A DNA stretch of 64,000 bases from positions 220,605 to 284,604 of the forward strand of contig NZ_JADGMV010000006.1 in assembly GCF_015234355.1 (NCBI RefSeq), given 5' to 3'. Each line of letters opens with the position of its first letter. Within the stretch, counting starts at the first letter, position 1. This stretch comes from Psychrobacter sp. NG25 (lineage in GTDB: Bacteria; Pseudomonadota; Gammaproteobacteria; Pseudomonadales; Moraxellaceae). Position numbers and translations under genes: made by a program. Under the pieces are notes generated by a model, which was given only the letters and a program-made list of their open reading frames with translations, did no database searches and was not told the DNA's origin. Below are positions 59,563 through 64,000 of this stretch, piece after piece.

Positions 59563-60079
59563 TATTACATCCTATGTAGTGATAGGTAGCTACTCGTATA
59601 TCTACATGTTCGTACTCGATCATGAATATAATGAGCAAGCATTTAATAACCTTGAAAACGTCTATTTATATGATTTCCATATATACAAAAAGAAACATAT
59701 TATGGGTTGTTATAACTTTAATTTATATCGTTAGAAACTAAAAATATAAGTAAGTCGTTCGAATATACTCTTTTAATCTGCAGTAACGCAAGTGATAAAT
59801 AAACTGATTTTGATAAAAAATAGACAAATATGCTGCTTACAGCACGAATTTAGTGGAATATGCGAAATTTTATTATTTTTTGTCTATACATTTAAAGTGG
59901 GATATTAAGTGGTATGAAATCACTCAGGTATGGTTCTATGACTAAATACAGACGAAAAGAAATAATATAGTTACGTGTATTTGGCGTAACCACTTATCAA
60001 CTGTTCTTAGAATGGTTGTGCATACAACGATTTTTTATAGCACAATTTTTTATGTGATAGTGTTTTATGTGCCAGTGTT
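59563..60079. other. AT-rich region upstream of dppA and downstream of GMC gene
   Basis: 517 very AT-rich bases, no supported gene. It contains the dpp promoter and, at the right end, a 15-bp tandem repeat that runs into the GMC gene. Confidence 0.4.
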
Positions 60080-60107
60080 TTACGTACCAGTATTTTGTGT
60101 GCTAGTG
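60033..60107. repeat. 15-bp tandem repeat across the 3' end of the GMC gene
   Basis: Units TTTTATAGCACAATT (60033), TTTTATGTGATAGTG (60048), TTTTATGTGCCAGTG (60063), TTTTACGTACCAGTA (60078), TTTTGTGTGCTAGTG (60093). The GMC stop codon (60080) lies inside the array, so its last residues ([10 protein letters not shown]) are repeat-encoded. Confidence 0.9.
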
Positions 60108-61738
60108 CTTTCGGCATGGTTATGCGTTGCCTTGATAATATCTGCCAGTTTTTCAGCAATCATAATCGTTGGTGCATTGGTATTGGCGCTAATCAACGTT
60201 GGCATGATTGACGCGTCAATGACTCGCAGTCCGCTTACGCCGCGCACCTTTAATTCTAAATCGACGACTGAGCGTTCGTCTGAGCCCATACGGCAAGTGC
60301 CTACCGGATGATAAATGGTATCTGACTTGTTGCGAATATAGCCAAGCATGCCATCTTTTTCGATATAGGGGGCAGGGTAGTCTTCAGTAATGTATTTAGC
60401 GAGTGCTGATTCTTGCATGATGGCTCTAGTACGCTCAGCACCAGCCACCATGCACTCTATATCTTTTGGATGAGACAGGTAGTTTGGATCAATCAATACA
60501 GCATCAGAGGGGTTGGCAGAATCAAGCCTGACCGTGCCGCGACTCTCAGGACGCAGGTAGCAACTATGGCAAGAGATGGCAAAGCCACGTCTGAGATCGC
60601 GACCGTGTTCAATCACGCGAGATATCACAAAATGCAATTGTGTGTTTGGCCACTCTCTTGGGGCATCACCGACACTGAAGAACGCACCTGCTTCGGCATA
60701 GTTGGTAGACAGTAATCCTGTACCGTCCTTTCTCCATTGTCGAATACTTTTGGTTAGGCTAGAAATCGTTGCCATACCGATACCGATGACATCCGTGGTA
60801 TTAACTTCATAATCAAAGACCACGTCTAGGTGATCTTGTAGGTTACCACCCACGTCGGGTGCGTCTACCACAACATCGATACCATGTGATTGCAAATGCT
60901 CGGCTGGGCCAATACCTGATAACATTAACACTTTAGGCGAGCCAAAAGCGCCACCTGATAGGATGACTTCACGATTTGCCATGACGGTATGTTTGACGCC
61001 ATCCTTTTCATAAACCACACCAGTCGCTTGTTTGTCTTCAATGATGACGTGGTTGGCTTGTGCATGGGTAATAACGGTCAGATTTGAGCGGCTTTGAACA
61101 GGATGTAGATAGGCTGCAGCGGCAGAGCAACGTTGACCTTGCTTTTCGCCATGAAAATGGGTGACTTGATACAACCCTGTACCATCTTGCTTTTCGCCAT
61201 TAAAGTCCGTGTTATGGTCAAGACCATTGGCAATCGCGGCTTCTACAAAGGCTTTTGAGATATCGCGTGGGCTGAGCAAATCGCTAACGTGCAGCGGTCC
61301 GCTATCACCATGTAGTGCATCGCTACCGTGGACGTTGTTTTCTGCTTTGATAAAGTAAGGTAGGACATCATCGAACCCCCAACCATCACAGCCTTGCTCC
61401 ACCCAGCGCTCATAATCTAGCGCACTGCCGCGGGTATAAATCATGGCGTTGATAGCGGATGATCCACCTAAGCATTGCCCACGTGGTTGGAAGCCGCGTC
61501 GATTATTAAGATGAGTTTGAGGGGTAGTGTGAAAGCACCAGTTATTTAACTTTAATGGCTTACCTGGTACCATCAGAATCAGACCAGCAGGCACACGAAT
61601 GGCAAGGTCTTTGCCTTCGCCGCCAAACTCTAATAAGCAGACACTGATTTCTGGATTTTCGGTGAGACGGCTGGCAAGTACACAGCCTGCAGAGCCACCG
61701 CCCACGATGACGTAGTCAAACGTTTTATCAAGTTCCAT
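60080..61738 (-). CDS. GMC-family FAD-dependent alcohol/choline dehydrogenase
   Basis: 552 aa. N-terminal FAD-binding [13 protein letters not shown], then [14 protein letters not shown] (GMC signature 1), [15 protein letters not shown] (signature 2) and the catalytic His in [11 protein letters not shown] and [13 protein letters not shown]. Closest types are BetA choline dehydrogenase and AlkJ alcohol dehydrogenase. The absence of betB/betI and the presence of alcohol/aldehyde dehydrogenases nearby favour an alcohol substrate; this is inference. The C-terminal tail is encoded by a tandem repeat. Confidence 0.92.
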   Translation of the reverse strand: MELDKTFDYVIVGGGSAGCVLASRLTENPEISVCLLEFGGEGKDLAIRVPAGLILMVPGKPLKLNNWCFHTTPQTHLNNRRGFQPRGQCLGGSSAINAMIYTRGSALDYERWVEQGCDGWGFDDVLPYFIKAENNVHGSDALHGDSGPLHVSDLLSPRDISKAFVEAAIANGLDHNTDFNGEKQDGTGLYQVTHFHGEKQGQRCSAAAAYLHPVQSRSNLTVITHAQANHVIIEDKQATGVVYEKDGVKHTVMANREVILSGGAFGSPKVLMLSGIGPAEHLQSHGIDVVVDAPDVGGNLQDHLDVVFDYEVNTTDVIGIGMATISSLTKSIRQWRKDGTGLLSTNYAEAGAFFSVGDAPREWPNTQLHFVISRVIEHGRDLRRGFAISCHSCYLRPESRGTVRLDSANPSDAVLIDPNYLSHPKDIECMVAGAERTRAIMQESALAKYITEDYPAPYIEKDGMLGYIRNKSDTIYHPVGTCRMGSDERSVVDLELKVRGVSGLRVIDASIMPTLISANTNAPTIMIAEKLADIIKATHNHAESTSTQNTGT

Positions 61739-61840
61739 TTTATCTTCCTTATAGCATCCATGCTAATCAAAACGAGCTTTTCAAAGTAAGCTACTCTTTA
61801 CAATATCTACTATTTTGCCAGAATAATAAAATAAAAATGA

Positions 61841-61935
61841 CTAGAGCGTGTAGATAGAGAAAATCAACTATCACTAGGAGCCTATTGATAGATGTCTTGA
61901 CGATGCCTAGAGCGTGTTATCAATTAGCACATTTA
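61841..61935. repeat. Two end fragments of 170-bp element A
   Basis: CTAGAGCGTGT at 61841 and TAGAGCGTGTTATCAATTAG at 61908, the latter followed by CACATTTATA, which matches the left end of the element at 29703 with a few changes. The second fragment abuts the DUF779 stop codon. No matching opposite ends seen. Confidence 0.6.
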
Positions 61936-62259
61936 TATTGAGCAAACTTTTGAACGTACGATAAAGCGCTTACCTTCTGGTATTTCTAACGAAAAACTGG
62001 CGCCGCGCCCGTCCACCACGTCAATGGTCAAATCCGTATTTTGCCATAATTTGTGTTGCGCTTTGCCCATATAAAATGGACAACCAGCAATCTCACCGAC
62101 CAATACATCTTGGCCACCTACCTTAAACTCACCCAGCGGGTAACACATAGGCGAGCTACCATCGCAGCAGCCACCAGACTGATGAAACATCAGTTCACCG
62201 TGCTTGGATTTAAGTAGCTCAATCAAGTCTATGCAGGATTCTGTCGCTGTAACGTTCAT
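61933..62259 (-). CDS. DUF779 family protein
   Basis: 108 aa from ATG 62259, which follows AAGGAAATC; longer frames to 62322 have no site. Signature: H-G-E-L-M-F-H-Q-S-G-G-C-C-D-G-S-S-P-M-C-Y, D-V-L-V-G-E-I-A-G-C-P-F-Y-M and Q-H-K-L-W-Q-N-T-D-L-T-I-D-V-V-D. Cys-rich, likely metal-binding. DUF779 genes are frequently next to acetaldehyde/aldehyde dehydrogenase genes, which is the case here. Biochemical function is unknown. Confidence 0.9.
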   Translation of the reverse strand: MNVTATESCIDLIELLKSKHGELMFHQSGGCCDGSSPMCYPLGEFKVGGQDVLVGEIAGCPFYMGKAQHKLWQNTDLTIDVVDGRGASFSLEIPEGKRFIVRSKVCSI

Positions 62260-62602
62260 AATGATTTCCTTATCATTAAAATATGATTGTAGAAGACGTC
62301 TCATTAAGTATGAGTGTCTCATGAACCATAAGGGTCTTATTACTCATAAATCTCATACCCATATTGGATGAGAATATAAAAAGCCGTATCATTTTCACTC
62401 ACATCATTTATAGCATGTGAATGAAGACGATACGACTGATGGTTTGTGATTAAATGTGTGACGCATTAAGACAATATCAAAATCTCACAAGCAATATAGT
62501 CAACCCTCTATAAAAGAGTTACAGCGTTAATCTCACTTGAGGTATCACATATACATCTGCGCTCGGTTGCCTTATATCTCTTTTAAACTGAATCAACTAT
62601 AA
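62260..62602. other. Region between DUF779 and alcohol dehydrogenase genes
   Basis: 343 bases, no gene. Contains repeat family B copy 3 (62495-62601) and a terminator-like hairpin around 62380-62433 (AGCCGTATC..TCAC / GTGA..GATACG type). Confidence 0.4.
62495..62601. repeat. Dispersed repeat family B, copy 3
   Basis: 107 bases from TATAGTCAACCC to GAATCAACTATA, i.e. with short imperfect inverted ends (TATAGTtgAtTC form). Left end matches 27612 onward; right end matches that of 29552-29655. It touches the alcohol dehydrogenase stop region. Confidence 0.7.
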
Positions 62603-63631
62603 CTACATACTATAGTCAATCACAATGCGACCTTCGATTTTGCCGTTACGCATACGCTCAAAGATATCGTTGATGTTTTCAAGTGGCTCCGCAGTAACGG
62701 TGGCTTTTACCTTGCCTGCTGCTGCCATGTCCAGCGACTCTTGTAAGTCGAGACGCGTACCAACGATGGAGCCACGAATGGTAATACCGTTGAGCACCGT
62801 ATCAAAGATAGAAACAGGAAAATCACCGGTTGGTAAGCCGTTAAAGACTACCGTGCCACCACGTCGAACCATGCTTAACGCTTGATCGAACGCGATAGCA
62901 GATACGGCTGTTACTAGCACACCATGGGCACCGCCAATTTCTTCTTTTAGATACTCGCCAGGATCGGTATTTTTTGCATTAACGGTAATGGTCGCGCCCA
63001 GTTTTTTGGCAAATGCGAGCTTTTCGTCATCGATATCGACTGCCGCAACGTTGAGTCCCATCGCAATGGCGTACTGTACCGCCATATGGCCGAGACCACC
63101 GATGCCAGAAATAACGACCCAATCTCCAGGCTTGGTGTCGGTCATTTTTAGACCTTTGTACACGGTGACGCCTGCGCATAAAACGGGTGCAATTTCAATC
63201 GAGTCAACACTTTCAGGGATGATACCGACGTAGTTGGCATTGGCCAGTACGTATTCTGAAAAGCTACCATTGACTGAATAGCCTGCGTTTTGTTGACGCT
63301 CGCACAAGGTTTCCCAGCCGCCTAAACAATGGGTACAGTGTCCACAAGCAGAGTAGAGCCAAGGCACACCAACGCGGTCACCTTCCTTCACATGGGTCAC
63401 ACCTTCACCAACGGCAGTAATCAGGCCAACGCCTTCATGTCCAGGGATAAATGGCGGACTTGGTTTGACTGGCCAATCACCTTCGATAGCATGCAAGTCG
63501 GTATGACAGACACCGGAGGCTTGCATTTTAACCACAATCTCACCAGCACCTGGCGTTGGAATATCAACTTCTTCGATCTGTAATGGTTGATTAAACTCAT
63601 GTAATACGGCCGCTTTCATCTTATTGCTCAT
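62603..63631 (-). CDS. adhP: Zinc-dependent alcohol dehydrogenase (AdhP type)
   Basis: 342 aa from ATG 63631 ([20 protein letters not shown]), preceded by AAGGAAGAAC; the frame continues upstream but without a start signal. Catalytic zinc ligands in G-V-C-H-T-D-L-H and G-H-E-G-V-G, structural zinc Cys cluster [15 protein letters not shown], and the NAD site G-I-G-G-L-G-H-M-A. The AdhP group oxidises ethanol and other primary alcohols. Lies downstream of an aldehyde dehydrogenase gene on the same strand. Confidence 0.95.
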   Translation of the reverse strand: MSNKMKAAVLHEFNQPLQIEEVDIPTPGAGEIVVKMQASGVCHTDLHAIEGDWPVKPSPPFIPGHEGVGLITAVGEGVTHVKEGDRVGVPWLYSACGHCTHCLGGWETLCERQQNAGYSVNGSFSEYVLANANYVGIIPESVDSIEIAPVLCAGVTVYKGLKMTDTKPGDWVVISGIGGLGHMAVQYAIAMGLNVAAVDIDDEKLAFAKKLGATITVNAKNTDPGEYLKEEIGGAHGVLVTAVSAIAFDQALSMVRRGGTVVFNGLPTGDFPVSIFDTVLNGITIRGSIVGTRLDLQESLDMAAAGKVKATVTAEPLENINDIFERMRNGKIEGRIVIDYSM

Positions 63632-63687
63632 ATAGTTCTTCCTTGTTAGATTTTCTGCATAAAAATAATCTGTGAATATACCTAACA

Positions 63688-63713
63688 CACGTTGCAACCT
63701 CGATTGCAACGTG
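63688..63713 (-). promoter_or_regulatory. Intercistronic hairpin between aldehyde dehydrogenase and adhP
   Basis: CACGTTGCAA (63688-63697) pairs perfectly with TTGCAACGTG (63704-63713), 6-base loop, 15 bases after the aldehyde dehydrogenase stop. No T-run follows on the minus strand, so it is probably an mRNA 3'-stabilising or attenuating element rather than a full terminator. Confidence 0.6.
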
Positions 63714-63727
63714 CTTCGAACGTTGGC

Positions 63728-64000
63728 TTAAAAGAACCCCATTTTTTTAGGATCGTAAGACACCAGCATATTTTTGGTTTGCTGATAATGATCCAGCATC
63801 ATCAGATGGTTCTCACGGCCGATACCAGACTGTTTATAACCACCGAATGCAGAATGCGACGGATAAATGTGATAACAGTTCGTCCATACGCGACCCGCCT
63901 GAATACCACGTCCGAAGCGATACGCCTTATGTACACTGCGCGTCCAAATACCAGCGCCTAAACCATATAGTGTATCGTTGGCAATTCTCATTGCATCTTC
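63728..64000 (-). CDS. Aldehyde dehydrogenase, C-terminal part (runs off right edge)
   Basis: About 90 C-terminal residues are present; the gene begins beyond base 64000. Segments [45 protein letters not shown] and the tail [15 protein letters not shown] match AldB/ExaC-type acetaldehyde dehydrogenases. Catalytic Cys/Glu are outside the window. With adhP and DUF779 it forms an alcohol-to-acid oxidation cluster. Confidence 0.9.
   Translation of the reverse strand, partial: EDAMRIANDTLYGLGAGIWTRSVHKAYRFGRGIQAGRVWTNCYHIYPSHSAFGGYKQSGIGRENHLMMLDHYQQTKNMLVSYDPKKMGFF

Noticed and set aside
59480..59734. 84-aa plus-strand frame upstream of dppA
   Set aside because: Antisense to the dppA start and extends through promoter-like AT-rich DNA.
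60080..61738. betA as part of a glycine-betaine operon
   Set aside because: No betB, betI or choline transporter in the visible neighbourhood; the context is alcohol and aldehyde oxidation, so the specific name is withheld.
63329..63583. Long frames antisense to adhP, aceA, glcB and other large genes
   Set aside because: Shadows of real genes on the opposite strand with no start signals.

Overview
This 64 kb window looks like chromosomal DNA from a Psychrobacter-type gammaproteobacterium (Moraxellaceae). Support comes from the moderately AT-rich sequence, the pyrG-kdsA-(insert)-eno-ftsB-ispD order, a long-form isocitrate lyase (about 528 aa), malate synthase G, a BLUF protein and general protein similarity to Psychrobacter/Acinetobacter. 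The genus is inferred from recognised protein families, not from a database search.

Layout. 1-530: start of an FMN-dependent lactate/alpha-hydroxyacid dehydrogenase and a glutaredoxin-like gene (minus strand). 735-3690: mtgA and ppk1. 3967-5123: four small, very acidic, hydrophilic reading frames of unknown function in a row, closed by a 23-bp perfect hairpin shared with the convergent miaE. 6681-10563: glcB (malate synthase G) and a porin. 10756-19808: pyrG, kdsA, an inserted copper module (two HMA-type small proteins and CopA), eno, ftsB, ispD. 20201-22558: a BLUF photoreceptor with a C-terminal membrane segment, tRNA-Glu, a small membrane protein, RNase T. 22786-31243: pyrC, argG, an unknown membrane protein, an L,D-transpeptidase, a CYTH-CHAD protein and a DUF4349 lipoprotein. 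31528-36630: isocitrate lyase, a LysR regulator and a succinate-semialdehyde-type dehydrogenase. 36778-41857: purMN, perM-like permease, hda, DUF2057. 41963-47322: dps, a YcxB-like protein, serS, tkt. 47400-52662: an accessory region between tkt and a NERD-domain gene. 52663-59562: dppABCDF peptide transporter plus a DUF4424 gene. 60080-64000: GMC oxidoreductase, DUF779 protein, Zn-alcohol dehydrogenase and the C-terminus of an aldehyde dehydrogenase, an alcohol/aldehyde oxidation cluster.

Most of the window is housekeeping. The unusual material is (i) the tkt-NERD interval, where a 3' copy of tkt with its terminator and a 5' copy of the NERD gene bracket small unknown genes, as if a second allele of the whole locus had been stacked beside the first; (ii) two 170-bp terminal-inverted-repeat elements flanking the DUF4349 gene, one of which supplies its stop codon, with end fragments elsewhere; (iii) a second dispersed repeat of about 105-113 bp seen three times; (iv) several short tandem repeats (6, 7 and mostly 15 bp) at gene ends, linkers and intergenic sites; and (v) the acidic small-protein cluster. 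No CRISPR array, rRNA operon, prophage or intact transposase gene was seen.
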